64,000 nucleotides of DNA from Owenia fusiformis (taxonomy: Eukaryota > Annelida > Polychaeta > Sabellida > Oweniidae). The translations under genes were made by a program, and so were the position numbers. The notes under the pieces are model-generated. The model searched no databases. It was not told where the DNA came from and saw only the letters and a program-made list of their open reading frames with translations. Location of the stretch: the NCBI GenBank assembly GCA_903813345.2, contig CAIIXF020000010.1, positions 8,371,669 through 8,435,668 of the forward strand. Direction: 5' to 3'. Shown here one piece after another: positions 51,691-63,200 of this stretch (position 1 is its first letter; each line of letters opens with the position of its first letter).

Positions 51691-54518
51691 CATATCTACT
51701 ATATAATATATTGGCAGAGATTAGGAGAAGAGAATGAGGAGTGTTGCAAAATCAAACAATTGAAGCACAATCAAAATAATGCTGACGAAGGGACAGGGAA
51801 GATTTACATGAAATATGATTTGTTTGGCAACAAGCATAATCGACAGAAGGGACATTTACAGCGTCTTGTTTAAAGTCATCTTGATTCACAAGGCTTCTGT
51901 TGCACCAACTTCTGTGTAAGTCTACCTGGAAGTCGAAGATGGTTGAAAGTTATGTGTAGAATTGATCCTCCAACCACAGCTACGCAAAGTTGTCTTTTTA
52001 CAGTGTATCAGAAAATAACCGACTCTTCCTCTCTCTCTCTCTATTTTATAGAAACATCCAGATACGAATTGCGATAATGATTTATTGGTATTCAACTGTG
52101 GGTCGTCCCTGTAATGGAAATGGTATTATGAAAATAAATATAATAATCACGATTAAATGCTTAATCCCTGAAAAGTTATGACTTCCTTGCCTCGACAACA
52201 ATAACAGCTCGATGTGCCTTGATGGTTTTGTTTACCATCATTATCCCCATTTGAGAGAATGAATAGTCAACTTAAAAAATATTTTATATTAATAATATTT
52301 TCATCCATGGTGGCTACAAGTGAGTATTAATATCTTATAACGTATTACTCAAATATAATCAATCATCAGTTTATTGTCTACTTAACAATAGTCTACAATG
52401 TTCTGTTAAGTTGTCAACGCCATAATACAGCGAATCATTCTGTTCCCTTGCTTGACAATGTATTCTGGATTATCAACGATTTATACACCACATACACACA
52501 CGGATTGGTATTAATATATAGATTGCACGTAGAAATTAGAATGAATTACATTGAATGTGCATACAGGTGTGGAGTATCTCTGATTAAGAGATTACTTTTA
52601 TATCTGTTTTGAGGCATATTCGAGTGCAAAACGTCATCAAGTTATAATGACAAAGTACATCTAATCTGCAGAGGCGTTTTAAATAGTGAGAAGTCATCGC
52701 CGTTTGCGCAACAAATCATGAAAATTACCTCAAATGATTATTAAATGCTACAAATTAATGGATTTGCATGATATAGACTATATAGAATGTTGGGAAAGCT
52801 TCCCTTACAATTCTAATTTTTATTTCTGAAAAAGAAATCCAATATCCAATCAAATAAATATATATACTGAACGTTTTGACGATCTATGATACATGCAGGA
52901 ATGTCCAACATTATTGGAATTGACACAATGGGACTCGAATATCAACCTGAAATAAAGTCAGAAATGTTGCACTCGTTCCCTTTGTTTATTTAGCTTTTAG
53001 ATAATTGTTTTTCAAACATCTAAAATGACATTGTGACGGTACGCATCATCAATTGCTTTGAAAAGTTGCCATTTAGCGATAAGATCATATAGGTCCTATC
53101 AAAGAGCAATGCATACGACATATGAAGAAAACAATATTTCTTGTCATATTTGATTGTTGGAAAGCAATATCCAATCGCATTGACGACGACGAAGTTTGTG
53201 TACTAACATCGATCATTACCTTTTCAGCTGAATAAAGCTCAGTATACACCAATAGGGCAAATTTCCCCTCGCCCCATCAAGTCCCATCTAGATCCATCGG
53301 ATCCCAACTTGCCCCGTCGAATCCCACCTTGATGACTTGGCCCCATTGAGTCCCGAGTCCCATCGACATCGAGGCCTATGGAGTCCCATCATATCCTACC
53401 GTACCCCTTAAAGAATGAACATAAATAATACATTCTACATCGTATATCCTATTGTTTCCATGAAACAATTGCTAAATTCGTTTCTTGATAATATATGATA
53501 GGGTCAAAGTGATATGAGGTGTTTGGTAGGATATCCGAGTCCAATAAAAAATTTCAGAATTTGTGATTTAGTGTCTGTAGCATGACTTGTCATGCTTCTT
53601 TAGAATTTCAAGATTAGTTGAATGTCACGATTACATGGCTTAAAGAATACGGTTATTTTATTTTTAATATTTAGATTTCCCCAAGTAGGTCAGCGGCTGA
53701 GCACATTTAAAAAAACAAATATGTTTCTCACTGGATTCATATAGAGCAAGGTCTTGTTTCATCTAAATGATGAGGAAAATTTGTTCTAAATGTGGCACCA
53801 CCTACAATTTACCCCAAAATTTTAAACTAATTATTCTTTTCATAACTGAAACATAAAGACATCTCAAATAGCTTAAATTGATCAATTGTACATTAAATAA
53901 TGCATTAACATTTTTCCGATGTGTGAAAATCATAATTCATGAAGAAATAACGATTAACCCCTTAAAAGCCCCCTTAATATGGAATTTGAACTAATAAAAA
54001 GTCACTTTTATGAGTAAGGTCTTAAATAATACAAATATCTTCAAAAAGATGCAATCCATATTTAATTCTAACTATTCATTAATGATAAATTAGTGTTTAC
54101 AGAATTGCAGGATAACTTTAATAAAGTTCAGTTCCGTATTTATTTATTGAAAGGGCGTAACGATAATAGCTTCTCATAATCTCAAATGAAATATTACTAT
54201 TGGAGAAATAAATAGATTCCCTAGAAACCACCAGGTGTAATTTTCACCATTAGTGCGATCGCAAACAACATATATCCAGATCTTGCTTAGATAGGCTAGT
54301 CAAAGACAAGCTGATTAAGGGATGTTAATCAAAAGGAGTTTGTAAAGTGACACATTCAAGATTTGGAAATATTTTTGACTTCAACAAAGCAGAATAAAAA
54401 GTATGTATCGCTTTTCCTTTGTAGTATAAATATCAGAACTTAATTTCAATTATTTAATCAGCTTTAAATTAGTTTACAGACACTTTAACATTGTTCATCA
54501 TAATCAATATAAATAAGT

Positions 54519-55333
54519 GTTAAGGTCACCTCAAATTTAGTAAAAACAATTGCAAATGTATTTCCTTATGTTAAGATCACCGCAAATTGAGTAAAAACAA
54601 TTGCAAATGTATTTCCTTATGTTAAGATCACCTCAAATTTAGTAAAAACAATTGCAAATGTATTTCCTTATGTTAAGATCACCTCAAATTTAGTAAAAAC
54701 AATTGCAAATGTATTTCCTTATGTTAAGATCACCTCAAATTTAGTAAAAACAATTGCAAATGTATTTCCTTATGTTAAGATCACCGCAAATTGAGTAAAA
54801 ACAATTGCAAATGTATTTCCTTATGTTAAGATCACCTCAAATTTAGTAAAAACAATTGCAAATGTATTTCCTTATGTTAAGATCACCTCAAATTTAGTAA
54901 AAACAATTGCAAATGTATTTTCTTATGTTAAGATCACCTCAAATTTAGTAAAAACTATTGCAAATGTATTTCCTTATGTTAGGATCACCTCAAACTTTAA
55001 TTAAAACAATTGTAATGTATTTCCTTATTTTAAGATCACCTCAAATTTAATAAAAACAATTACAAATGTATTTCCTTATGTTAAGATCACCTCAAACCTT
55101 AACAAAAACAATTGCAAATGTATTTCCTTATTTTAAGATCATCTCAAATTTAATAAAAACAATTGCAAATGTATTTCCTTATGTTAAGATCACCTCAAAC
55201 TTTAATAAAACAATTGCAAATGTATTTCCTTATGTTAAGATCACCTCAAAAATAAAAACAATTGCAAATTTATTTCCTTATGTTAAGATCACCTCAAACT
55301 TTAATAAAACAATTGCAAATGTATTTCCTTATG
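54519..55333. repeat. 51-bp minisatellite, about 16 units
   Basis: The unit begins GTTAAGATCACCTCAAATTT and contains ACAATTGCAAATGTATTTCC. Starts fall every 51 bases (54519, 54570, 54621, 54672, 54723, 54774 and so on). Units 2 and 6 share the variant CACCGCAAATTGAG, implying that a block of four units was duplicated. The right third is more diverged (CTTTAATAAAA variants). Because 51 is divisible by three, artificial ORFs run through it. Confidence 0.92.
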
Positions 55334-55714
55334 TATACCAATATTTTATCCACAGATGTACTATTTATATTCAAAAATAATTATGACAATAATGCCAATA
55401 ATTTATTTAGATTCACTACGAACAAGAGAAAGTCATTAAAAAGTCGCCACTTATCAGTCACACTGGTATAGTTTTCTCGATCGAATGCAGGAATATAACA
55501 CGCTTGAAACAAAAAAGGTTAATGAAAACAAAACGACACATTGATTCATCAAATTATGATAGAAAGAGATTACAAATTGAGTAACTTTTAAAAGTATAAC
55601 TTATCAGTGATTTATGGAACTTTTATCCAATATCGTTTGCTCTAGATCACTGCTAACCATATCTAGTGGAACATTATCTAGTCCCGATTTTAGTACGGAA
55701 ATACCCCACTGGCT

Positions 55715-55992
55715 AATCTGGGGAGGGGGCTCGGGTGGGCCCAGAAAAAGAATTGGGCCCAAAAAATGTTGGGCCAAAAAGGCCTTCAGGCCCCAAAAAG
55801 TGGACTTTTTATCATTACTGGGCCTTTTAAAGCCTTATTTTTAATTTTAAGCCAAATTTTGAAGAAAATGGGTCTCAAAATTTTGGCCCACCTTTTGGTT
55901 TTAGGGGCCCAAACATTTTTCGTGCAAGCACGGTTTTTTCTCACACCTGAAATTTGCCCCATCCCCCTTGTTGGTTCTCAGATCTGCCCCTG
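55715..55992. mobile_element. non-autonomous hAT-like repeat
   Basis: Read on the minus strand, the right end starts CAGGGGCAGATCTGAGAACC, the CAGGG type of terminus seen in many hAT elements. The body is the same family as 33950-34185. ORFs over it (55614-56101) are spurious. Confidence 0.5.
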
Positions 55993-57244
55993 GGACGTTG
56001 TAATAAGAATTTATACGAGCTGCATAATGTATTATTTTCAGAAACCCCTGCATCGTTTGTTTGTCATTTTTGAAATTATTTTGAGTTGGGCCTATTGTTA
56101 AATGGTTTCATTATATTTATCCTTTCCTGTATCTTTTATATGTTTCTACCACGAACTTTATTCATTCGTATTCATTGATTCATCTGTCTTATTAATCAAC
56201 CTACAAAAGATAAATAGATATGTCTCAGATAAAAAGTACAATAAACCCAAGGATGAATGTGTCGTCAACCAGTATATTTAATCTAATCCCATTAGTTCTT
56301 CAGCATTGTCTAGTGATAACAACTGTTGAAATTTGTCTCTCGTTTTAATATGTATTTTTCATTGACGACATGCTGGTTACACCCATCCCTGTAAGTTTAG
56401 CAACCGGAATTGAAACCCTCATGGACCACGTGTAGAACTTGTTTTTGGCGATTATAAAATCATCAAAGTAATACTGAAACATCAGACCTATTGGGGAGTC
56501 AATGTTGCCAAGCTTTTTGAGGGAAGTGTATCTTGTCTTTTAGTATCAACAATAATCCACTTAACAGACATGTATAATTTATTTACCTCTTAAATAAAAG
56601 AAAGTTACATTCATATAATTAACACATAAAGGACTTTAAGGGAAGGGACTTTTTATTATGTAAGGGACTTATCTGATCAACAAGCTAATGATGTGTCATG
56701 GGTTTCACTTGAAGGAATCCAGCGTATTGCTCCCCGTAAGATCGTTATAGTGTATATTTTCTCATCTTTGTAACAATAAGAACGCATTGCCAGCGGGATC
56801 TAATGTCAACATGTTTAATAGTAATAAATGAATAAATGAATCATTCTCAACAATGCTACCAATGACACAATTGAAAATAAACAAGGTTGAAGATTAAAGT
56901 ACGCTTTGTCTTTTTATGAGTATAGAAAACATAATTATAGAATAGTAAACGAAGTAAAGAGAAAAGTGACGTTTTTTTACTACAAAATACTGAAATATTT
57001 GCCTATTTCAATTAAGAAAATCAATAAGTGGAGATTATAGTGCACACCTACGTGGATTCCTTTTTATAGTCGACGTAATTATGAAATTAATCTCTGTAAG
57101 TGAAACATCTCAACCAGTCCTAGTGTTATCGTTATTTTCTTGAACTATAAACAATTGATGTACTGTATCATGGATTCCTCTATATAACATATAAAAAAGA
57201 TCCAAAATATGTTACCAATATATGGATCTTATTCTTGTTTTTCA
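55993..57244. other. intergenic upstream of the GPCR
   Basis: No coding exon or repeat recognised. The GPCR promoter and any untranslated first exon should lie here or further left. Confidence 0.4.
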
Positions 57245-57260
57245 GAAATTTTGAGAAAAT

Positions 57261-58547
57261 ATGTTGAATAACTCGGCTCTTGTTAACATAACAACTTTAT
57301 TGGGGGTAGTACTTAGTCTGAATACTACAGAACATATGAATTTCACAACTGATATGACGAGGAGCAACTACTCGGAGCCTCTAAATTCCACCACCGTCAA
57401 TCCAACAACTTTAAAGACAACACTTTCTCTTGAAGAGGGCGATGAAGAAGCTGAACCAAGAATTCTAACCATGGAGGATCATATCGAATACAAGGCAAGT
57501 GAGGCTATTTGGAAATACGTATCCCCATTCTTAATATTCGGTGGACTTATTGGAAATACACTATCAATTGTCGTGTTGATGTGTAGTAAGATGCGTCAAA
57601 CGACTTCTTCCTTGTACCTGTCTACACTGGCAGTTTCAGATTCTCTAGTCCTTGTGCTTGGCCTTGGAAGACATTGGATGCGTTCTGTGGTTGGTACGGA
57701 CATTCGCGAAGTTGAAGAATGGCTATGTAAAGCGCATTTATTTCTTCTATACTCAGCAGTGGACTTTTCTGCATGGATTCTTGTGGCTGTAACCATTGAT
57801 CGGGTCATCACCGTTTACTTTCCCCTCCAGTCTAAGCGCATCAGTACAAGGACTTCCACGTGTGTAACCATGGTTGTCATTTTCGTCGTTATCCTTCTAA
57901 TCAACGGCCACTTTTTGTTTACACACGGAACATTCTATTTAGATTGGTATGGAACAGTGTATACTTACCTCTGTACCTATATCGACGATAATGATTTCTT
58001 TCACAATACAATCTGGACTTGGCTGGATTTGTCAGTGGCCTCCTTGGTACCATTCCTGATGCTTATCATCTGCAATACCCTCATCATCGTCAAGTTGATG
58101 CGATCACAGAAACGCCGACAAGAAATGAACGTCAGTTCATCTAGGACTGACCACACGAGGTCCATGACCATCATGCTTTTGGCCATTAGTTTTATATTTG
58201 TCATCCTGACAAGCCCCATCGTCATCTACCTGAAGGGACATCAAGAATCCACCAAGGATAGAAGTCCTCTTGCGGAAGCACGAGACAAACTCGTCTGGGC
58301 AATTGTTAATATGTTCCTCTACTTGAACAACGCAATCAATTTTTTCATGTATTGTTTGAGTGGCGGTCGATTCCGGGAAGAGATGAGAAAGTTATTTTGT
58401 TGCGTTGGCATTGGTATGCAACGGCAGACCTCGTATACCGGAGGCTACACGAAACAATCATCTTTAAATGGATCCACCACGCAAACAGTTCCGACAGTCA
58501 GTTCTGATGTATCCCGGAAAACGGCTGACGTCACCACTAAACTCTAA
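57261..58547 (+). CDS. class A G-protein-coupled receptor, peptide (FMRFamide/TRH-receptor-like) type
   Basis: Single-exon CDS of 428 residues. The N-terminal ~85 residues carry six N-glycosylation sequons (N3, N9, N21, N27, N36, N42). Seven membrane helices are visible: TM1 86-108 (GN at 98-99), TM2 118-137 (LAVSD, Asp127), TM3 from Cys156 to the DRV motif (180-182), TM4 200-220, TM5 253-278, TM6 301-323, TM7 343-366. Cys156 and Cys238 can form the conserved disulfide. TM7 reads NNAINFFMYCLSGGRFREE, where NPxxY is replaced by NFFMY, as in invertebrate FMRFamide-like and related peptide receptors. TM6 has LTSP where most class A receptors have CWxP. The tail is Ser/Thr-rich. TTTTTCAG just upstream (57245) suggests an intron in the 5' UTR. 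The ligand is unknown. Confidence 0.9.
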   Translation: MLNNSALVNITTLLGVVLSLNTTEHMNFTTDMTRSNYSEPLNSTTVNPTTLKTTLSLEEGDEEAEPRILTMEDHIEYKASEAIWKYVSPFLIFGGLIGNTLSIVVLMCSKMRQTTSSLYLSTLAVSDSLVLVLGLGRHWMRSVVGTDIREVEEWLCKAHLFLLYSAVDFSAWILVAVTIDRVITVYFPLQSKRISTRTSTCVTMVVIFVVILLINGHFLFTHGTFYLDWYGTVYTYLCTYIDDNDFFHNTIWTWLDLSVASLVPFLMLIICNTLIIVKLMRSQKRRQEMNVSSSRTDHTRSMTIMLLAISFIFVILTSPIVIYLKGHQESTKDRSPLAEARDKLVWAIVNMFLYLNNAINFFMYCLSGGRFREEMRKLFCCVGIGMQRQTSYTGGYTKQSSLNGSTTQTVPTVSSDVSRKTADVTTKL

Positions 58548-58586
58548 CTATTTGTATATAACGGAATATAGATCTGCAAATGTCGA

Positions 58587-58592
58587 AATAAA
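58587..58592 (+). terminator. candidate GPCR polyadenylation signal
   Basis: AATAAA 40 bases after the GPCR stop codon. Confidence 0.4.
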
Positions 58593-59013
58593 CAGACATC
58601 AGACGATCTTCATTGTATACTTAGATCTGAATAATGCGCTCCGAAAACCATTGCCATCTATCTAAAACCAAGTAAGGAATACTCCATTTGATGAAATGAC
58701 TGGCCATGCACGGAAAGGTTCGTGAGAGAACTGCCATTGGACACGTGTTTCAATATGATGTGCGTAATTTTATACAAATCTTTGATCAGTCATATACAAT
58801 GAAGTACGACTTTATGTCTCAGCTCCGCACTTTGTTTTCATTTACGAGAACACACTTGCGAGTAAGCTGTACTTCATTACATTCCTCGATTCTACCAGAC
58901 TGTGAGCTATCTGTTCTTCCATTGTGAGGGTTGGTCAAAATAGTATCGAAATGAATTTGTGTGTGTATTTGTATATATTGTATGAGGAAAACTCTAGTTT
59001 CCTATTCACACCG

Positions 59014-59497
59014 GAATAGCCTGACAACGGTAAAGTCAGATACCGTTGTCACAAATGGCGGACATAACCGTCGCTTCAACTGTTTAATCACTTGGTCATC
59101 GTTTCATGGGACTTTATCGTCTCTAATTTTGTGCATGTATTAAGCTCTTGTGATAACAATGTGATATTGTATCATATTAAATCCCATTTTCGATCAAATT
59201 GGGTCGTGAATCGCTACAATTTCGATATCGTCAATGACAACGTAATCTGAATTTGAGTAATTTAGAAAGACAACCGCATATGGTAATTACAGTGTCCGTT
59301 GTCCCGTATCTCATTTTGATCGGTTAAATTAAATACTTTATTTCGATGGTAGAACATTATTAACTGTACAATGAGTATTAAGACACTTTGATTGATTGTT
59401 GTTCCAAAGACATTTGTTCATGAAAATCTAATTGAAGCGACGGTTATGTCCGCCATTTGTGACAACGGTATCTGACTTTACCGTTGTCTGGCTATTC
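59014..59497. mobile_element. 484-bp miniature inverted-repeat element
   Basis: GAATAGCC, GACAACGGTAAAGTCAGATA and CGGACATAACCGTCGCTTCA at the left are mirrored at 59431-59497 with essentially no mismatch over about 65 bases. The high identity of the arms suggests recent activity. No ORF. Confidence 0.85.
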
Positions 59498-59809
59498 AGG
59501 CTGCTAGCCTGCTATTTGTATATAACAAAGAATATTTTCCCGATATATTGTATCACTGGCGTTGCATCATATACGCATAAACGCCATGGCGTATTCTCAA
59601 AAAATATATTTGTTTATCTAAAATTGAATTTTTACATTTTGTTAGTCCATGTTGGAATTTCGTATTTAAAACGCCCTTGAATCTTCCAAATGCAATCTCA
59701 TTTTCAAATTCTCTTGGAGGGGGAGGGTCAACCCTCAAAGCTCGTTCGCTTCGCTCACTCGTAGCGTAAACTCAAAAAATTCCCACGCTACGCCGTATAC
59801 CGATATATA

Positions 59810-60432
59810 TAGGGTGGGCCAAAAAACGCCACTTTTTTCAAAATGCTATAACTTTTTTAATTTTTTATATTAAATCATAATTTGCATACCAAATGAAACT
59901 TGAAGTTGTTATCTAGCCATGGATCATAAATTATATACTTTTACTTGAATAAGATATGTCACCAGCGTCTCACTTTAACATGTGGTGTGCCATGAGAAAT
60001 AAGCATAATTTGCAAAATGTTCCTGAACTGATACGGCCTGATTGGCCTGATGATCGCCAAGTTAATAGCCCTGATGCAAACCCCAGTGAGTATAGGGTAT
60101 GGGAAGGTCTCCGGGAGATTGTATGAAGGCACCCCATCTAGAAAATTGCTCAACTAAAGCAGGCAATTAAGACAGGTTGAAAAAAAGTTAGCTAACATTT
60201 CATTGATACTGGAATATCAGCAAGGCGACTCAAACTAAAATATATCATTAATTGTGGTGGCGGACCAATTGAACTCCCCTTTTAGATCAAATATAATCCA
60301 AGTTGAAGGACTTGTTACATTATATTATTACTAAGCAACCTTGGCACTATTTAACTGCAAATTTCGGGTATGTAGGTTGGAAAATAAAAAAGTTGTAGTG
60401 TCTTGAAAAAAGGAGCGTTTTTGGCCCACCCT
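59810..60432 (+). mobile_element. mariner-type element with transposase remnant, second copy
   Basis: Ends AGGGTGGGCCAAAAAACGCC and GCGTTTTTGGCCCACCCT. The plus strand encodes MSPASHFNMWCAMRNKHNLQ, then RPDWPDDRQVNSPDANPSEY and RVWEGLREIV, the C-terminal catalytic segment of a mariner/IS630 transposase, followed by stops. Further on, a GGGPIE-like stretch recalls the GGAHIE end of mariner transposases. It is an inverted sister of 40794-41373. Confidence 0.75.
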
Positions 60433-60660
60433 GTCCATTGATTTATGTTGCATTGCTTTATTTCCTTCACAATGAAGAATTTACAAAATACGTACTATGT
60501 ATAAATGTTTCTTACTTTCTTGTGAATATAAATGTTATAGAAATGTGTACTTTATGATTTTATGTTTTACATTATCTGTGGTGAATTTGCTATCATGTTT
60601 TGAAATCATCATCTGGTTCTTCATATAATGACAGAGTATTCTAAATCCCCGTGTTTCACA

Positions 60661-60945
60661 AGAACATTGTATACAGGCTGGACTTAGTTGACAGTGGCCT
60701 CCTTGTAACCATTCCTGATGCTGGACTCGGACCGACCACACGAGGTCCAAGACCATCATGCTTTTGGTCATAAGCTTTATTTTTGTCATCCTTACAAGCC
60801 CTATTGTCATCTACGAAGTGGGATAGCAGGATTTCGCAAAGGATAGGTCACCTCTTGGGAGAGCGCGAGACGCAATCAATTTTTACATGTATTCAGGTAT
60901 TGCTTGAGTGGAAGCCCATGATTCTACGAAGAGATGAGAAGTCTC
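60661..60945 (+). pseudogene. truncated copy of the GPCR at 57261
   Basis: Segments of the GPCR from TM5 to the start of the tail recur in order: ACAGTGGCCTCCTTG(T)ACCATTC-like sequence, GACCACACGAGGTCCA, ACCATCATGCTTTTGG, ATTGTCATCTAC, GCAATCAATTTTT. About 85 bases of intracellular loop 3 and about 50 bases before TM7 are missing, and stops and shifts are present. It starts mid-gene, so it was dead on arrival or has lost its front. Two mobile elements lie between it and the intact gene. Confidence 0.85.
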
Positions 60946-61630
60946 TGTTTATATACTTTTTTCTCCTAGTTTATTAAGATTTGCGTATCAAAAATAAGTG
61001 TATAAATAGCGACTCTGGGAACTATAATGTGTGGCGTCCTGTAATAGGTGGCAGCACAATTCCGGCGAGGAAATTCAGAACTGAAAAAATCAGCTGTTTG
61101 TAGACAAAACGTCTTTATGCAATTCTAGCCTTTTTCTAGACTACAACGTCCTGAGACTAACATAAAAGCTATATAGAGCTGACGTCACTATTTACATCAA
61201 CTTCAGTGACTTCGCGTACTTTAGTCTACAAGGGGAACTTCATCATGTGTCTCATGATCTCAACTTCACGCACTATGGCTTTCTAGAATGGACCGACTTT
61301 TTTTTGCTGGTTTGTATATTACACTTTCTTGTGAAGGATATATTCTATATCTAGAATTTTGAAGTTATGATTGGCAAGTTCTATAGCATTTTAGCCAAAA
61401 TAAGATAATTGTCAAATAATCGAAAATATATCAGTCATATATGTATTCATTAGATTTATTTAACAATTTAAGTCGTTGTTAAAGCAGCAGCGGCCCCAAT
61501 TATGGAATAAGTGTTGCACCTGAAATAAGAACAACAGAGTAAATATTTAGATATTTTAATTCTATTGACATTTAGAAATTTATCGTTCGGGCTAAAATAT
61601 ATATAGCAGATATTGGATTGATAAAGTTGC
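60946..61630. other. intergenic, nothing recognised
   Basis: No ORF, exon or repeat that I can support. Confidence 0.4.
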
Positions 61631-62065
61631 TCCCTGATATTTCACACATTTTACATCGTTCACTGTCCTAACACCCTACCATATTTCATGACCATCAGAC
61701 TAATAGTCACAATTTTACAGCACTTTGAACAACATGATTCAGGTTTGGCCATCATAGCGCTGTAGTCAAACCTGCACAGTTGTCACTGACCCAAATGCAT
61801 TCATCAGCAGGTATGGCCTGAGTGACACAGATGATCTTACTTTTGAGGTCTGCAGTTGGTCATTCTCATACAGTCTATCTTTGCCGTATCCACATACGTA
61901 AGGACATTTTGGACTATGTGTGCAGGTTTGCCGAAAGTGCGATAGTGGCCACGTAGGGCATGTTCTTTTAATTGCTGTAATATTGTGACTATCAATCTGG
62001 TGGTCATGAAATATAGTAGGCTGGTAGAAATTGAATGATGTACAACTGTGTAAAATATCAGGGAG
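61631..62065. repeat. 435-bp foldback element
   Basis: TCCCTGATATTTCACACATT at the left is mirrored by ATATCAGGGA at the right, and the arms continue about 95 bases with scattered mismatches (ATATTTCATGACCATCAGAC against its reverse near 62005). A small hairpin (CAGGTTTG ... CAAACCTG) sits inside. The 106-codon ORF across it is a by-product. Confidence 0.7.
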
Positions 62066-62372
62066 TCATTATTTAAAAATGCTTGTGTTTTACTATATTG
62101 ACTTGAGCCAATGATGGCGGGCCGTAATGGCGGTTCATAATTTTCGTTCAGTTGCAATCAAGTTCTTGCTCTTTCAGCCATGGGCGAAAATGGTGGTAAT
62201 ATCTCAGAACCTCATTTCGACTCTTGGAGGAAGATTTCACTGTGTTGCTCTTTGAAATGAGATTAGGCCTTTTGGTAGTCATATTGAAAATGTAGATTTT
62301 TAAATGTATACGTTGGAAGATATTTAGAAAAAGGTTATGCCAAGGAATGTCCTTAGAGGCTTCAAAAATTCC

Positions 62373-63200
62373 TCAAATTTTTCTTTTGATGATGGTAGTC
62401 TGAGATCTACTTTCGCAACACTTGTTTTCAGTAACGGATCCATCCGCGTTTTCTGTGCAACAGTTGAGGAAGTAATCCCCAGTCTCTGGAGGGCATGGAT
62501 CAAACCAATCTACGCAGAATCCATCATAAGAATCAGCACATACAGACGGAGGAACACTCTCTTGAGGGTGACACCCTTGACCTGAGAAAAATAACATATT
62601 TCAAGTACTGTAGTGGGTATTACCTAAGGTAGGGGTCCAAGGCAACAGTTTGCTGTCTCTTGGATGCCATCCTTGTCACAGCAATCTACGAACAGGTCGG
62701 AGTATCCATCCGGGCATGGGAGACTGAAGTCCGTACAGATACCATTGTTTTGAACACATTGATGAAATTCGTAATACGTTGTGCCTGCACACTGATTCTG
62801 CCCTATAAATGATATGACTTTGCTGATCGATGTATTGACGATATTAAATAAAATTCTGAAAAAGATCAGAAAATGGAAATTCCAGTCATAAATAATGGGA
62901 AATATGGACGGTGGAACCTTTCAATTTTCTAGTTTTTTCTCAAATAGAATTTGTCAAAGTAAATGAAAATAGAAAGTCCATCAAAATTCGAATTCGATGT
63001 TTCTTACGAATGGACCATATTGAATGATTGAATCTTAGAACTTGAAAATATTTCTTTCTCGATTAGTTTCTCCAGGCCACTCAAAATATCATCAATCGTT
63101 GTTGTAAAGTTACGTGATATCGACATCGAATAAAGAACAGAGACTCACCATTTACATAAGCTACAATCAATGTTAGCAAAACACAACAAAGCAGCTTCAT
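62373..63200 (-). CDS. secreted cysteine-rich protein with two alternative 8-Cys terminal exons
   Basis: Exon 1 (63149-63200) encodes a signal peptide, MKLLCCVLLTLIVAYVN, and ends in phase 1. Two downstream exons both accept phase 1. Exon A (62624-62802) reads C-x10-C-x6-C-x6-C-x10-CC-x10-CC and ends in its own TAG (76 aa in total). Exon B (62373-62581) reads C-x10-C-x7-C-x6-C-x10-CC-x12-CC and ends in TGA (86 aa in total). The two domains share the pattern and residues such as PCP and a DG between the CC pairs, so they arose by duplication. Because exon A holds a stop just before its donor-like site, both cannot be translated in one chain; they look like alternative 3' exons. The family is not recognised; a small extracellular disulfide-rich protein is all I infer. 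Confidence 0.65.

Larger units (their letters stand above)
49861..54518. other. gene-poor AT-rich region
   Basis: Apart from the two exon candidates above, nothing firm. A short CT run lies at 52022-52042. 53263-53410 is a C-rich stretch made of irregular copies of TCCCAT(C/T) (for example GTCCCATCTA, GAGTCCCATC). The ORF at 51716-51873 on the plus strand has no recognisable content. Confidence 0.45.

Noticed and set aside
51716-51873. Plus-strand ORF ending KHNRQKGHLQRLV
   Set aside because: No recognised family and no supporting partner exon; composition alone is not enough.
54519-55333. CRISPR-like array
   Set aside because: There are no unique spacers; units are contiguous copies in a eukaryotic genome.
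55066-55471. ORF of 104 codons with a repeating peptide
   Set aside because: The 51-bp minisatellite unit is a multiple of three, so open frames arise automatically; no start context or domain.
61837-62157. 106-codon minus-strand ORF
   Set aside because: Lies across the arm and loop of the 435-bp foldback element.
62337-62585. 82-codon plus-strand ORF
   Set aside because: Antisense shadow of cysteine-rich exon B.
62624-62802. Exon A and exon B of the cysteine-rich gene joined into one protein
   Set aside because: Exon A carries an in-frame TAG before its donor-like site, so a two-domain product is not possible from this sequence.
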